64,000 nt of DNA from SYFT01 sp964471115 (GTDB lineage: Bacteria; Acidobacteriota; Vicinamibacteria; Vicinamibacterales; SCN-69-37). Under the pieces are notes generated by a model. The model was not told the origin of the DNA. It saw nothing but the letters and a program-made list of their open reading frames with translations, and searched no databases. Where the stretch lies: positions 124,001 to 188,000 of the forward strand of contig CAYYFE010000002.1 in assembly GCA_964471115.1 (NCBI GenBank). The letters run 5' to 3'. The position numbers and the translations under genes were made by a program. How positions within the stretch are numbered: position 1 is the stretch's first letter; each line of letters opens with the position of its first letter. Positions 48,630-57,935 of this stretch are shown here, piece after piece.

Positions 48630-50507
48630 ATGTCGGCTGATGCTGGACAGCGTCGGTTTCGCGTCGGGGCCGTGGAAATCGACCCCGGTCGAGGCGAAGT
48701 CCGTCGAGAGGGACGCGACGTCCCCCTGCGGGCCCAGTCGTTCCAGGTGCTGGTCTACCTGATCGAACACCGGGACCGGCTCGTCGGCAAGGACGAACTC
48801 CACGAGCAGATCTGGCACGGCGTGTCGGTGGGTGACGACGCGATTACCCAGTGTGTGGCGGACGTTCGACGCGCGCTGGGTGATGAAGTGAAGGCGCCGC
48901 GTTACATCCGCACGGTGCCCAAGCGAGGGTATCGGTTCGTCGCACCCGTCGAGGTGCTGGACGCACCGGGGCCCGTCGTCGCGGCTGGCGCGCAGGTGGC
49001 CGCGCCGGTTGTCCCGCGCGGGCGTATGCTGACGGCGGTGGCCCTCGCGACCGCGATGGTCCTCTTGGCGCTGGCGACGGGATCCAGCAGGCCGACGGCG
49101 GCGTCGCTCACCGAGGATCTCGAGGCGTTCCGCCACTACCTCGAAGGACTTGAACACAGCGAGGCGTTTCGAACGGCTGAGGCGATTGCCGCGTTCGAGC
49201 GCGCGATTGCGAAAGATCCCGAGTTCGCCATGGCGCACGCGCGGATCGGGCACGCGTACGCGGTTCGGCACGCGCAGTTGGATCTGGCGAAGCCGCACCT
49301 GGTCAAGGCGCTCGCCCTGCCCGAGCGCCTGAGCACCCGCGAGCGGCTGCGTGTCACGGCGTGGCTGGCGATTGCCAATCAGCGCTACGACGAGGCCATC
49401 GCGGCCAGCCGCGCCTTGTTCGAGCGGGACGACACCGACCCGGAGGTGGCGGTGCAACTCATCACACTGCTGCACGGCGAAGGCCGGATCGAAGAGGCGC
49501 TCGGGATTGCGCAGCGGGCATCGGCCACCGCGCCGGCCAGTGGCGCGGTCCTGAACGTCCTGGGCCTGAGTCACTCGTTGCTCGGCCGGCATGACGACGC
49601 CGTGGCGGCGCAGCAACGCCAGGTGGCGCTCGCCCCGGCCAGCGCCAATGCGCTCGACAGCCTTGGGTTGGCGTTGCAGTGGGCCGGCCGGTACGAGGAG
49701 GCGCTCGAGAGTTACCAGCGCGCGCTCGATCTCGATGCGGGCTTCGAGGTGGCGTGGTTCCATCGCGGCAACACGCTCGCGCAAGTGGGCCGTTACCGGG
49801 ACGCGCGCGAGGCGTTCGAGCGCGCCGTGGCCGTGGCGGAGCACGACGCCGATCGCGCCCGCGGCCTGACCCTGGTCGGATTGGTTGAACTCGCGAGACG
49901 GGATCTGGCGGCGGCCGAGGGCGCCTTCGCGCGGGCCCGGGCGCTGACGGGTCGAACGCCGCCGGAGGCGGCGTTGCTCGCCGACGTCGGGGGAGATCGC
50001 ACGGCGGCGATGGCCGTTGCGCGAGCCTCGGTCGGCCGCGGCGCGAACCGGGGTGCGGGGGCGACGCGCCGGTTCAACAGCTACCTGCGCGCGCGACTGG
50101 CGGAATTCGAAGGGCGTCCCGACGAACTCGTCGTCCAGCTCAGAGCGGCCTTGAGTCACCCGCCGCCGATCTTCGCGTTTGACACGTTCGAAGATGCGCT
50201 CGGCCAGGCCTACCTGCGAGTGGGACGCGTGCCGGAAGCGATCGCGGAATTCGAGCGCGTCCTCCGTCTCAATCCGCGGTACGCCTCCGCGAGGCTGGGT
50301 CTGGCGCAGGCGAGGGAACGTGCCAGCGAACCGGCGGCCGCACGGCAGGAGTACGCTGCGTTTCTCCAGATCTGGCGCGGGGCCGATGCCGACGCTCCGG
50401 CGCTGCTCGAGGCTCGTCGTCGGCTCGATGCGTTGTCAGAGCGGGCAGGAACCAGGACCGGTGAACGTTCCGCAGGGCCAGTCAGCGGCCGCCGCGGATC
50501 TGTCTGA
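48630..50507 (+). CDS. CadC-type winged-helix regulator with TM segment and TPR repeats
   Basis: A 625-residue one-component regulator. The N-terminal OmpR/CadC-type DNA-binding domain (about 8-105: VEIDPGRGEVRREGRDVPLR, SFQVLVYLIEHRDRLVGKDE, GDDAITQCVADVRRALGD, PRYIRTVPKRGYRFV) is followed by a single membrane helix (LTAVALATAMVLLALATGS) and a periplasmic array of TPR units (ALGLALQWAGRYEEALESYQ is one of about ten). It is divergent from the multi-Ig secreted protein and may control it. Such regulators are abundant in Acidobacteria; the signal is unknown. Confidence 0.85.
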   Translation: MSADAGQRRFRVGAVEIDPGRGEVRREGRDVPLRAQSFQVLVYLIEHRDRLVGKDELHEQIWHGVSVGDDAITQCVADVRRALGDEVKAPRYIRTVPKRGYRFVAPVEVLDAPGPVVAAGAQVAAPVVPRGRMLTAVALATAMVLLALATGSSRPTAASLTEDLEAFRHYLEGLEHSEAFRTAEAIAAFERAIAKDPEFAMAHARIGHAYAVRHAQLDLAKPHLVKALALPERLSTRERLRVTAWLAIANQRYDEAIAASRALFERDDTDPEVAVQLITLLHGEGRIEEALGIAQRASATAPASGAVLNVLGLSHSLLGRHDDAVAAQQRQVALAPASANALDSLGLALQWAGRYEEALESYQRALDLDAGFEVAWFHRGNTLAQVGRYRDAREAFERAVAVAEHDADRARGLTLVGLVELARRDLAAAEGAFARARALTGRTPPEAALLADVGGDRTAAMAVARASVGRGANRGAGATRRFNSYLRARLAEFEGRPDELVVQLRAALSHPPPIFAFDTFEDALGQAYLRVGRVPEAIAEFERVLRLNPRYASARLGLAQARERASEPAAARQEYAAFLQIWRGADADAPALLEARRRLDALSERAGTRTGERSAGPVSGRRGSV

Positions 50508-51432
50508 TGGCGTCTTCGATCGCCTGCCGGCTGGCTCCGTCGGTTTCCGTCTTCAGTGCGGACTCGAGCGGCCGGAGGGCCCGCTCGTCCTTCAGCCGGC
50601 CCAGCGAGGACGCGGCGGCCCACCGCACCGGCGGCGTCACGTCGCGGAGCGCGGCGATGAGCGCCGGCACATCGCGGCGGTCGCCGACGACACCCAGCCG
50701 TTCCACCGCCCGCATGCGAACGTAGGTGTCCGCGTCGCCGATCAGCAGACGGAGGCGATCGCGCACGTCCGGCGGCCGCAAGGCCGCCAGGTGACTGACC
50801 GCCTCCATCCGCTGCTGCGGGTTCGAGCCTGCGAGGACCTGCTCGACCAGCGGCAGCGCGCGCAGATCCCGCCGTCCGACCAGTGTCTCCATCACCCCGC
50901 GCCGCACATGCTCCGAGGGATCGTCGCGTCGCGCGGCCACGGCATCGGCAGCGCCCGGGACCGTCGTGGTGACCAGCATGGCCTGCGCCGCCTGGCTGGC
51001 CGGCCCACCCAACGCCGCGACGAGCGGTGGGATGATCCGCGGGTCGTCCATCTGGCCAAGCACCTCGACGAGGTGGACGGCACCCGCGGGGTCCCGCAAC
51101 CCGTCGATCAGTGCCGGAATCGCCACTGGTCCGATCTTCAGCACCGCGAGCTTCGCGGCGTCGATGGCCTCCTGGTACCCAGGCGCCGGCGACATGACGT
51201 CACCGCCAACACGTGCGAATGGCTGCCGCAGCACACCGATGAGCGCGGGCACCGCGGGTGCGGCCGCGGGTCCGAACGTCGCCAGGCGGTCGGCGGCGCT
51301 TCGTTGACGTGTGTAGTCCCCGGCACGTTGCAACTCGACAATCGCGGCCTGCACCTGGCTGCTCACGTCGGTCGATTGCCACACAAGCCCCAGGCACGCC
51401 CAAAGGAGGCCCGTCACGAGATTCACGGCCAT
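50482..51432 (-). CDS. Exported HEAT-repeat protein
   Basis: A 316-residue protein with an N-terminal hydrophobic signal (NLVTGLLWACLGLVW) and about six HEAT-like helical pairs, such as APAVPALIGVLRQPFARVGG, VAIPALIDGLRDPAGAVHLV, VRRGVMETLVGRRDLRALPL and VRWAAASSLGRLKDERALRP. HEAT arrays are scaffolds for protein contacts; no enzyme motif is present. ATG 51432 is chosen over GTG 51447, though neither has a clear ribosome-binding site. Its 3' end overlaps the CadC-type gene by 26 bp on the opposite strand. Confidence 0.75.
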   Translation of the reverse strand: MAVNLVTGLLWACLGLVWQSTDVSSQVQAAIVELQRAGDYTRQRSAADRLATFGPAAAPAVPALIGVLRQPFARVGGDVMSPAPGYQEAIDAAKLAVLKIGPVAIPALIDGLRDPAGAVHLVEVLGQMDDPRIIPPLVAALGGPASQAAQAMLVTTTVPGAADAVAARRDDPSEHVRRGVMETLVGRRDLRALPLVEQVLAGSNPQQRMEAVSHLAALRPPDVRDRLRLLIGDADTYVRMRAVERLGVVGDRRDVPALIAALRDVTPPVRWAAASSLGRLKDERALRPLESALKTETDGASRQAIEDAIRQIRGGR

Positions 51433-51514
51433 GGCTTGAGTATGCACCTGTCGCGCCGAGCAGCCCGTGCAGGACGCCCAGTGGGACCTCGGACCCAGTC
51501 GCTTCGCGCCGTCG

Positions 51515-52549
51515 TCAGTGTCCGCGCTGGAGGTAGGTGAACCAGGTGGCCGCCGACAGCACCAGCACCGCGCCGGCCTGGTGGGCCACGCCCAGGATCA
51601 CGGGCACGCCGTGGATCACCGTGAACGCGCCGAGCGTGATCTGCAGCACCAGCGTCGCGCCCAGCAGCCCGGCCGCCGTGCGCAGCAGCGGCGGCGTGCC
51701 CGGGCGCCGGGCCGCCGCCAGGATGGCCAGGACCACCGCGGTGAAGATCCAGGCGCCCATCCGGTGGTGCCACTGCACGGCGGTCATGTTCTCAAAGAGG
51801 TTCCGCCACCAGGGCTCGAGCGCGTACAGCCCGGGCGGAATGAAGTCGCCGTCCATGAGCGGGAACGTGCGGAAGACCTTGCCCGCCCGCAGGCCGGCCA
51901 CCAGCCCGCCGGTGACCACCATGTACGCGGCGACCACCAACGCCAGTCGCGCGCCGCGGCGCAGCGGCGGCGCCGGGGCGCCGGCCGACACGGTCGCCGG
52001 GGCCTCCGGCCGCAGCACTTCGAACACGGTCCACAGCAGCAGCACGAAGATCACGAGCGCGAGTGAGAGATGCGCGGTCAGGCGGATGGGACTGACCATG
52101 GGCACGTCCTGCAATCCGCTCTGCACCATGAACCAGCCGAGCGCGCCCTGCAGGCCACCGAGCACGAAGATGCCCGCCAGCCGCCAGGCCAGCCGGCGCG
52201 GCAACGCTCCCCGCGCGAGGAACCAGAGGTACGGCACCAGCACCACCACGCCGATCAGGCGGCCGACCACGCGGTGCCAGAACTCCCACCAGTAGATGCC
52301 CTTGAACTCGTCGAGCGACATCCCGCGGTTGACCAGTCGATACTCGGGCGTCTGCCGGTAGGCCTCAAACGCCGTCGTCCACGCCTCGTCGGACATCGGC
52401 GGGACGATGCCGCTCAGCGGTTTCCACTCGGTGATCGAGAGCCCCGAGCGGGTGAGACGTGTGGCGCCGCCCACGACCAGCGTGAGGGCCACCATGCCGC
52501 AGCAGGCCAGCAGCCACAGGCCGATGGCCCGGCGCACCTGCGGCGTCAT
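51515..52549 (-). CDS. ctaA: Heme A synthase (CtaA/COX15)
   Basis: A 344-residue integral membrane oxygenase converting heme O to heme A for cytochrome oxidases. Eight membrane helices and paired heme-ligand histidines: EFWHRVVGRLIG and RLTAHLSLALV in the first half; QWHHRMGAWIF and GVAHQAGAVLVL in the second. Family signatures GGATRLTRSGLSITEWKPLS and GGLVAGLRAGKVFRTFPLMD are intact; the catalytic Glu is in ITEW or nearby. ATG 52549 overlaps the SCO1 stop (ATGA). It implies that the organism makes an aa3-type oxidase elsewhere. Confidence 0.93.
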   Translation of the reverse strand: MTPQVRRAIGLWLLACCGMVALTLVVGGATRLTRSGLSITEWKPLSGIVPPMSDEAWTTAFEAYRQTPEYRLVNRGMSLDEFKGIYWWEFWHRVVGRLIGVVVLVPYLWFLARGALPRRLAWRLAGIFVLGGLQGALGWFMVQSGLQDVPMVSPIRLTAHLSLALVIFVLLLWTVFEVLRPEAPATVSAGAPAPPLRRGARLALVVAAYMVVTGGLVAGLRAGKVFRTFPLMDGDFIPPGLYALEPWWRNLFENMTAVQWHHRMGAWIFTAVVLAILAAARRPGTPPLLRTAAGLLGATLVLQITLGAFTVIHGVPVILGVAHQAGAVLVLSAATWFTYLQRGH

Positions 52550-53424
52550 CGCGTCACCTGCGCGCGGATGAGGTCCATGACCTCTTCGAGTTTCCACGCG
52601 TTGCCCCGGAACAGGCCCGCCACCCGCCCGTCGGGTCCAATCACGACGGTCGCCAGCGTGTGGTCGAGAATGGCGTCGGAGGGCCGCACGACCACCGTGA
52701 ACGCGGCGGTCAACGCGTCAATCTCCTCGGCCGGCCCGGTGACCAGCCGGAATCGCGAGAAGTCGGCCTCCTTCGCGCGGCCGTACGCCTCGAGGATCTC
52801 AGGGGTATCAAAGGCCGGGTCGAGCGTAATCGCCATCAGCCGCGTGCGCGCGCTCAGCGCGGGGTCGGCAGCGGTGGCGCGCTGGATGTCGATCAGCCGC
52901 TTCATGATCAGCGGACAGAACTCCGGCAGCGGGCACCGGGTGAAGATGAAGCTCACAACCGTGGTGACGCCCTGCAGGTCGGCTTCGGTGACGGCTGCGC
53001 CCGACTGATCGATCAGCCGGAACGGCGGCACCAGATCGCCCTCGCTCAGCCGGACGGCCTGCTCGGCGGCCTGCGCCGCCAGCAGCCGCAGCCCCACCGG
53101 ATCCCGCCCCGTCACCGCGACATCGTCGATCCGCGACGTGTCCTGGCCCACCACAAGTGTGAACGTCACCCGGTCGCCGGGCGTGAGTTGCGCGACGGCC
53201 TCCGGCGTGGCCGCCGTGAAGGGCATGGTCATGGCCGGCATGAACCCCGGAATGTCGTCGTGCGCGATCACGACGGTGGCGCCATCGGGCGGCGCCGTCA
53301 CCAGGCCGCTCACCGCGTATCGAAGCGAGGCGTCGGCGGGCGCAGCCGCGCGTTGCCAGAGCGTCGCACCCGTCACACCAACGATGAGCACCAGGAGACC
53401 GAGGACCAGGGACCGCGTGGTCAT
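52546..53424 (-). CDS. CusF-like plus SCO1/SenC copper chaperone
   Basis: A 292-residue membrane-anchored, periplasmic copper protein: TM (LVLGLLVLIVGVTGATLW), a CusF-like beta domain (YAVSGLVTAPPDGATVVIAH, DDIPGFMPAMTMPF), then a SCO1/SenC thioredoxin fold with Cu ligands C164 and C170 (TRCPLPEFCPLI) and H255 (ILDHTLATVV). The C-x5-C spacing is the variant found in many Gram-negative SCO proteins. It delivers copper to the CuA site of oxidases and possibly of NosZ, whose gene cluster starts divergently 103 bp away. A CATAAT at 53437-53432 next to ATG 53424 suggests a leaderless mRNA. Confidence 0.88.
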   Translation of the reverse strand: MTTRSLVLGLLVLIVGVTGATLWQRAAAPADASLRYAVSGLVTAPPDGATVVIAHDDIPGFMPAMTMPFTAATPEAVAQLTPGDRVTFTLVVGQDTSRIDDVAVTGRDPVGLRLLAAQAAEQAVRLSEGDLVPPFRLIDQSGAAVTEADLQGVTTVVSFIFTRCPLPEFCPLIMKRLIDIQRATAADPALSARTRLMAITLDPAFDTPEILEAYGRAKEADFSRFRLVTGPAEEIDALTAAFTVVVRPSDAILDHTLATVVIGPDGRVAGLFRGNAWKLEEVMDLIRAQVTR

Positions 53425-53464
53425 GATCGCTATTATGGCGCGTCCCCAGAACCCCTCGGCCGAT

Positions 53465-53507
53465 GTTGCGCTGGCGCAACGACGGGTGAACACCGGTGGG
53501 CCAGACT
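53465..53507 (+). promoter_or_regulatory. Fnr/Dnr-type box and promoter of the azurin-nos operon
   Basis: GTTGCGC-TG-GCGCAAC (53465-53480) is a perfect palindrome with the TTG-N8-CAA spacing of Fnr/Dnr/NnrR sites. The -10 CAGACT (53502-53507) begins 22 bp after the TTG...CAA core, giving a -41.5 class II activator geometry. The same box and the same 22-bp spacing precede the DUF3079-RIC genes at 61937. Confidence 0.65.
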
Positions 53508-53526
53508 GGGCGCGAAAGGACTGGTT

Positions 53527-54033
53527 ATGCGACTGATGAGACACAACGTGATGGGTGTGGTTCTGGCGGTGGGCGTGCTGGCGGCGGGCTGCGGGCAGTC
53601 CGAGCCGGCGCCGGCTACGCCGGCACCGGCCGCGGCTCCGGCGGCGCATGACGGCCGGCCGATCGCCATCGAGGCCAACGACACGATCAAGTTCAACGTC
53701 ACGGAAATTCGCGCGACACCCGGCGAACGGCTGAGCGTCACGCTGGTCAACGTCGGCAGCATGCCGAAGTTCTCGATGGGCCACAACTTTGCGCTGCTGG
53801 CCGGGGGCACCGACGTCAAGGCGTTCATCAAGGTGGCGGCCGAAGCGCCGACCACCGACTACATTCCGGCGTCGATGAGCAGCGCCGTGCTGGCGCATAC
53901 CAAGCTGCTGGGCCCCGGCGAACGCGACACCGTCACGTTCACCGCGCCCACGGCGCCGGGCCGCTACGAGTTTCTGTGTTCGTTTCCCGGGCACTACCAG
54001 GTCGGCATGAAGGGTGTGCTGATCGTGGAGTGA
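53527..54033 (+). CDS. Azurin-like cupredoxin lipoprotein
   Basis: A 168-residue lipoprotein (lipobox LAAGC, Cys22) with a Pro/Ala linker and an azurin fold. Type 1 copper ligands: H86 (SMGHNFALL), C151, H156 and M161 (YEFLCSFPGHYQVGMKGVLI). The N-terminal core INDTIKFNVTEIRAT-like strand and NVGSMPKFSMGHNF are typical of azurins. As a soluble or anchored electron carrier it would feed NosZ, whose gene starts 28 bp downstream in the same operon. AAAGGA is the ribosome-binding site. Confidence 0.88.
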   Translation: MRLMRHNVMGVVLAVGVLAAGCGQSEPAPATPAPAAAPAAHDGRPIAIEANDTIKFNVTEIRATPGERLSVTLVNVGSMPKFSMGHNFALLAGGTDVKAFIKVAAEAPTTDYIPASMSSAVLAHTKLLGPGERDTVTFTAPTAPGRYEFLCSFPGHYQVGMKGVLIVE

Positions 54034-54061
54034 GGGCCCGGACTTGCTGGAGGGATGACCG

Positions 54062-55927
54062 ATGAAGGTACGAAGCTGGTTACTGGCGGCTGCCGGTGTG
54101 GCGTTGGTGGGAGTGCTCGTGGGGGCGCCCGCCTGCGGCGGGGGCGAGGGAGGTGGCACGGACAGCCTGGCGGAGCGCAGCTTCGTGCCGCCCGGCAGCC
54201 TGGATGAGTACTACCTGTTTTATTCGGGTGGGCACTCGGGCCAGGTGTATGTCGCCGGACTGCCGTCCATGCGGCACATCGCGACGATTCCCGTGTTTGC
54301 GCCGTATCCGGCCACGGGGTACGGCTTCGACGAGGAATCGCGGGCGATGCTCGGCGACTACCGGTGGGGCGACGTGCACCATCCGGCCCTGTCGCAGACC
54401 GACGGCAAGTATGACGGCCGCTGGCTGTTCGTCAATGACAACGCCAACAGCCGCGTGGCGCGCGTCGACCTGCGCGACTTCAAGACCAAGCAGATCTTCG
54501 GTCCCATCCCGAACTCGAGCGGCACCCACGGGTCGTCGTTCGTGACCGAGAACTCCGAGTACGTGCTGGTGGCCACGCGGTTCTCCGTGCCGCTGCCCAA
54601 GGGCCGGTACGCGCCGCCCGCCAGCTACGAACAGGAATTCTCGGGCATGGTCAGCGGCCTGCAGGTGGACCAGGCCACCGGCACGTTGTCGACGGGCTGG
54701 CAGATCAAGACGCCGCCGTTCAACTGGGACCTGGGATCCACCGGCAAGGGGCCCAGCTCGGGCTGGGCGTTCTGGACGTCCTACAACACCGAAATGGCGC
54801 ACACGCAGCTGGAAGCGACGTCCACGCAGCTGGACCGCGACCTGGCGGCGTTCGTCAACTGGAAGGCGGCGGCGCAGGCCGTCGCCGACGGCAAGATCTC
54901 GATGGTGGGCGGCGTGCCGATGATCGATCCGGCCGTGACGCCCGGCATCCTGTATTTCGTGCCGGTGCAGAAGTCGCCGCACGGCATCGACACCGACCCG
55001 AGCGGCCGCTGGGTGATCACGGGCGGCAAGCTGGCGCCGATCGCCACGGTCTTCGACTTCGAGAAGGTGCTGGCGGCCATCGAACGCCGCGACTTCGAAG
55101 GCGAGATGCGGGGCGTCCCGATCATCCGGTACGAGTCGATCGTCGAAGGCGAAGTGCCCGTCGGCCTGGGCCCGCTGCACACGCAGTTTGACGGCAAGGG
55201 CAACGCGTACACGTCGCTCTTCATCGAGTCGGTCGTGACCAAGTTCCGCCTGCCGCCGTGGTCGGCCGAAGATCGCGCGGACCTGAACCGCGTCGTCCTG
55301 CAGAAGATTCCGGTGCATCTGAGCATCGGGCACCTCGTGGTCGGCGGCAGCGACACGAAGGAGCCGTACGGCAAGTACCTGGTGGCGATGAACAAGCTGT
55401 CGAAGGGGCGGCACGTCAATGTGGGGCCCTCACAGCCGGAGTCGAGTCAGCTGATCGACATTTCAGGCGAGAACATGGTGATGCTGGCCGAGGCGTTCAC
55501 CGAACCGGAGCCACACTTCGCGCAGATTCTGAAGGTGGATGCGATCCAGCCGATCGAGGTCTACCCGAAGGAAGAGAACAAGCACCCGCACGCCGTGTGG
55601 AGCGAGGCGGAGACCAGCATCGTGCGCAACGGCAACAAGGTCGAGGTCAAGATGGTGGCCATCCGGTCGCGATTCCTGCCCGACATCATCGACGTGCGGC
55701 AGGGGGATGAAGTCACGATTCACGTGACCAACGTGGAGCAGACCACCGACATGCTGCACGGGCTCGGGATCGTCGAGCACGATGTGAACGTCGTGATCGA
55801 CCCCGGCGAGACCAAGACCGTGAAGTTCGTCGCCAACAAGACCGGGGTGTTCCCGTTCTACTGCACGAACTTCTGCTCGGCCCTGCACCAGGAGATGCAG
55901 GGATACCTGGGCGTTCGCCCGCGTTAA
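54062..55927 (+). CDS. nosZ: Nitrous oxide reductase, clade II (Sec-dependent)
   Basis: A 621-residue periplasmic enzyme reducing N2O to N2. The signal peptide (KVRSWLLAAAGVALVGVLVG) lacks a twin-arginine motif, which marks clade II. The N-terminal propeller carries the CuZ histidines (WGDVHHPALS, SGTHGSSF, EMAHTQLE, SPHGIDTD, GPLHTQFDG, LSIGHLVV, KHPHAVW), and the C-terminal cupredoxin holds CuA: C601, C605, H609, M612 in YCTNFCSALHQEMQGYLG. GGAGGG at 54049 sets ATG 54062. It is followed by nosDFY. No nosR or nosL is in the window. Confidence 0.95.
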   Translation: MKVRSWLLAAAGVALVGVLVGAPACGGGEGGGTDSLAERSFVPPGSLDEYYLFYSGGHSGQVYVAGLPSMRHIATIPVFAPYPATGYGFDEESRAMLGDYRWGDVHHPALSQTDGKYDGRWLFVNDNANSRVARVDLRDFKTKQIFGPIPNSSGTHGSSFVTENSEYVLVATRFSVPLPKGRYAPPASYEQEFSGMVSGLQVDQATGTLSTGWQIKTPPFNWDLGSTGKGPSSGWAFWTSYNTEMAHTQLEATSTQLDRDLAAFVNWKAAAQAVADGKISMVGGVPMIDPAVTPGILYFVPVQKSPHGIDTDPSGRWVITGGKLAPIATVFDFEKVLAAIERRDFEGEMRGVPIIRYESIVEGEVPVGLGPLHTQFDGKGNAYTSLFIESVVTKFRLPPWSAEDRADLNRVVLQKIPVHLSIGHLVVGGSDTKEPYGKYLVAMNKLSKGRHVNVGPSQPESSQLIDISGENMVMLAEAFTEPEPHFAQILKVDAIQPIEVYPKEENKHPHAVWSEAETSIVRNGNKVEVKMVAIRSRFLPDIIDVRQGDEVTIHVTNVEQTTDMLHGLGIVEHDVNVVIDPGETKTVKFVANKTGVFPFYCTNFCSALHQEMQGYLGVRPR

Positions 55928-55953
55928 GAGCCATCTTCAAAGGAGCCAGTCCC

Positions 55954-56571
55954 ATGACCCGTCTGGTGAGATTTCACGCGTGGCTGGATCGGCCGGTGTC
56001 GGCGTCCGCACGTGTCGTGTTGCTCGCCGGCGTGGCCGTGCTGCTGGCCGGGGCCCTCCTGCCGCTGTGGCGCATCCATCTGGTGGCGCCGCAGTATCAG
56101 GAGGGCCTGACGATCGACATGTATGCCTACAAGATCGTCGGCGGCAACAACGGACAGGACCTGGCCGAGATCAACACCCTCAATCACTACATCGGCATGC
56201 AGGCCATCGAGCCGTCCGACTTCGTCGAGATGAAGTGGATCCCGTTCGCCATCGGCGTGTTCGTGCTGATGACCATGCGCGCCGTGGTGATGGGACACAT
56301 GCGCAGCCTGGTGGACCTGGCGGTGATGTTCGCGTATTTCGGCGCGTTTTCGATGGCCAGCTTTGCCTACCGGCTCTACACGTACGGCCACCACCTGGAT
56401 CCCAGGGCGCCGATGGCCGTCGAGCCGTTCATGCCCGTGGTCGTTGGCCGGCAGCAGATCGCGAACTTCGTGCAGACCAGCCTGCCGCTGGCCGGGTCGG
56501 CGTGTATGGCGGTGTTTCTGCTGTCGGTGCTCGGCGCGATGTGGATGTCGCGGCGCGAGGTGCGGGGATGA
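55954..56571 (+). CDS. nos-cluster membrane protein
   Basis: A 205-residue protein with four membrane helices (VVLLAGVAVLLAGALLPLWR, FAIGVFVLMTMRAVVMG, VDLAVMFAYFGAFSMASFAY, LAGSACMAVFLLSVLGAMWM). The periplasmic loop has YKIVGGNNGQDLAEINTLNH and YIGMQAIEPSDFVEMKW, a motif seen in small membrane proteins between nosZ and nosD in clade II clusters. Its role is unknown; copper-site maturation or electron transfer is inferred from place. It is 26 bp after nosZ and overlaps nosD by 4 bp. Confidence 0.8.
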   Translation: MTRLVRFHAWLDRPVSASARVVLLAGVAVLLAGALLPLWRIHLVAPQYQEGLTIDMYAYKIVGGNNGQDLAEINTLNHYIGMQAIEPSDFVEMKWIPFAIGVFVLMTMRAVVMGHMRSLVDLAVMFAYFGAFSMASFAYRLYTYGHHLDPRAPMAVEPFMPVVVGRQQIANFVQTSLPLAGSACMAVFLLSVLGAMWMSRREVRG

Positions 56572-57935
56572 CCCGCGGACGCGTGATTCGGGTGGCCGCG
56601 GCCGTCCTCACCGTCGTGACGCTCCTGCGTCTGGCCGTGACCGCCGGCGTGGATGCGTCCACCGCCGTGGAGCTGACCGCGCCCGAACCGGCCTCGTTGC
56701 CCGAGGGGGACGCCGCGTGGCTGCGGGCGCAGCTGGCCGCCGGTCCCGACGGCGTGGTCATCGACGTGCCCCCGGGCGTGTATCAGGGACCGTTTCTCGT
56801 CGAACGGCCGCTGACACTGCGTGGCGGCGGCGCGGTCGTGTTGCGCGGCGACGGCACCACCCATGTGGTGAAGGTGACGGCGCCGGACGTGACCCTCGAC
56901 GGATTTCACATCCGCGGGTCGGGCATGAACCTGAGCCGCGATCACGCGGCGGTGCACGTGTCGGCGCCCCGCGCGGTCATCCGGCACAACGTGGTGACCG
57001 ACAGCCTGCACGGGATCTACATTCGCGGCGGCCAAGGGGCCAGGATTGAGGACAACACCATCGTGGGCCGCACCACGACGTTCGAGATGGTGAATCCCGA
57101 CACGCTGGAGCCGGATCCCGCCGGGGGCGAGATGTGTGAGGTCTCCCTCAACGAAAGCCGCCGGGGCAACGGCATTCACATCTGGAACTCCACCGGACAC
57201 GTCATCGAGCGCAATCACATCCGCCAGACGCGCGACGGCATCTATTTTTCGTTCGTCAAGAACAGCGACATCCGCGGCAACCGGATCAGCCGCGTCCGGT
57301 ACGGCCTGCACTACATGTACTCGGACGGCAACCGCTTCGAAGACAACATCTTCACCGAGAGCGGCGCCGGCGCGGCGCTGATGTTCTCCAAGGAACTGGC
57401 CCTGCGCCGGAACCGGTTCGAGGCCAACCGGAACCAGCGGGCGTACGGCCTGCTGCTGCAGTCCATCGATCGGTCGACGGTCGCCGGCAACTCCATCTCG
57501 GGCAACAGCATCGGGCTGTTCCTGGAGGGCGGGTCGACCAACCGGGTGGAGGACAACCGCATCGCCCGGAACCACGTCGGCATCCGCGTCAGCGACAGCT
57601 CCGATCACAACGTGTTTGCCGGCAACGCGTTCGTCGGCAACCTGCACACCGTGGAAACCGATCGCGCCAACCGCATGAGCCGGTGGACCGACAGCGGCCG
57701 CGGCAACTACTGGGATGGCGCGCTGAAACTCGACCTCGATCGCAACGGCATCGCCGACCTGCCGCATCGCGAGCTCGACCTGTTCGGCGCCCAGCGACGT
57801 GACGTGCCGATGATTGGCCTGCTGATGGGCAGTCCCGGCGACATGTTGCTGCGTTTCGTCCATGCGCGATCCGGACTCACGCGCCTGCCCGGCGTGACCG
57901 ATGCGTCGCCGCTTGTCTCACCGGAGGTCCGATGA
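56568..57935 (+). CDS. nosD: NosD periplasmic copper-processing protein
   Basis: A 455-residue exported right-handed beta-helix protein (signal: GRVIRVAAAVLTVVTLLRLA). Parallel coil repeats of the carbohydrate-binding/sugar-hydrolase type are clear: NVVTDSLHGIYIRGGQGARI, NHIRQTRDGIYFSFVKNSDI, NRISRVRYGLHYMYSDGNRF, NSISGNSIGLFLEGGSTNRV. NosD works with the NosFY transporter to mature the CuZ centre of NosZ. Start and stop both overlap neighbours by 4 bp (ATGA). Confidence 0.93.
   Translation: MTRGRVIRVAAAVLTVVTLLRLAVTAGVDASTAVELTAPEPASLPEGDAAWLRAQLAAGPDGVVIDVPPGVYQGPFLVERPLTLRGGGAVVLRGDGTTHVVKVTAPDVTLDGFHIRGSGMNLSRDHAAVHVSAPRAVIRHNVVTDSLHGIYIRGGQGARIEDNTIVGRTTTFEMVNPDTLEPDPAGGEMCEVSLNESRRGNGIHIWNSTGHVIERNHIRQTRDGIYFSFVKNSDIRGNRISRVRYGLHYMYSDGNRFEDNIFTESGAGAALMFSKELALRRNRFEANRNQRAYGLLLQSIDRSTVAGNSISGNSIGLFLEGGSTNRVEDNRIARNHVGIRVSDSSDHNVFAGNAFVGNLHTVETDRANRMSRWTDSGRGNYWDGALKLDLDRNGIADLPHRELDLFGAQRRDVPMIGLLMGSPGDMLLRFVHARSGLTRLPGVTDASPLVSPEVR

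Noticed and set aside
52546..54159. Longer reading of the SCO1 protein up to 54159
   Set aside because: It is antisense to the azurin-like gene and to the promoter box; the membrane anchor begins right after ATG 53424.
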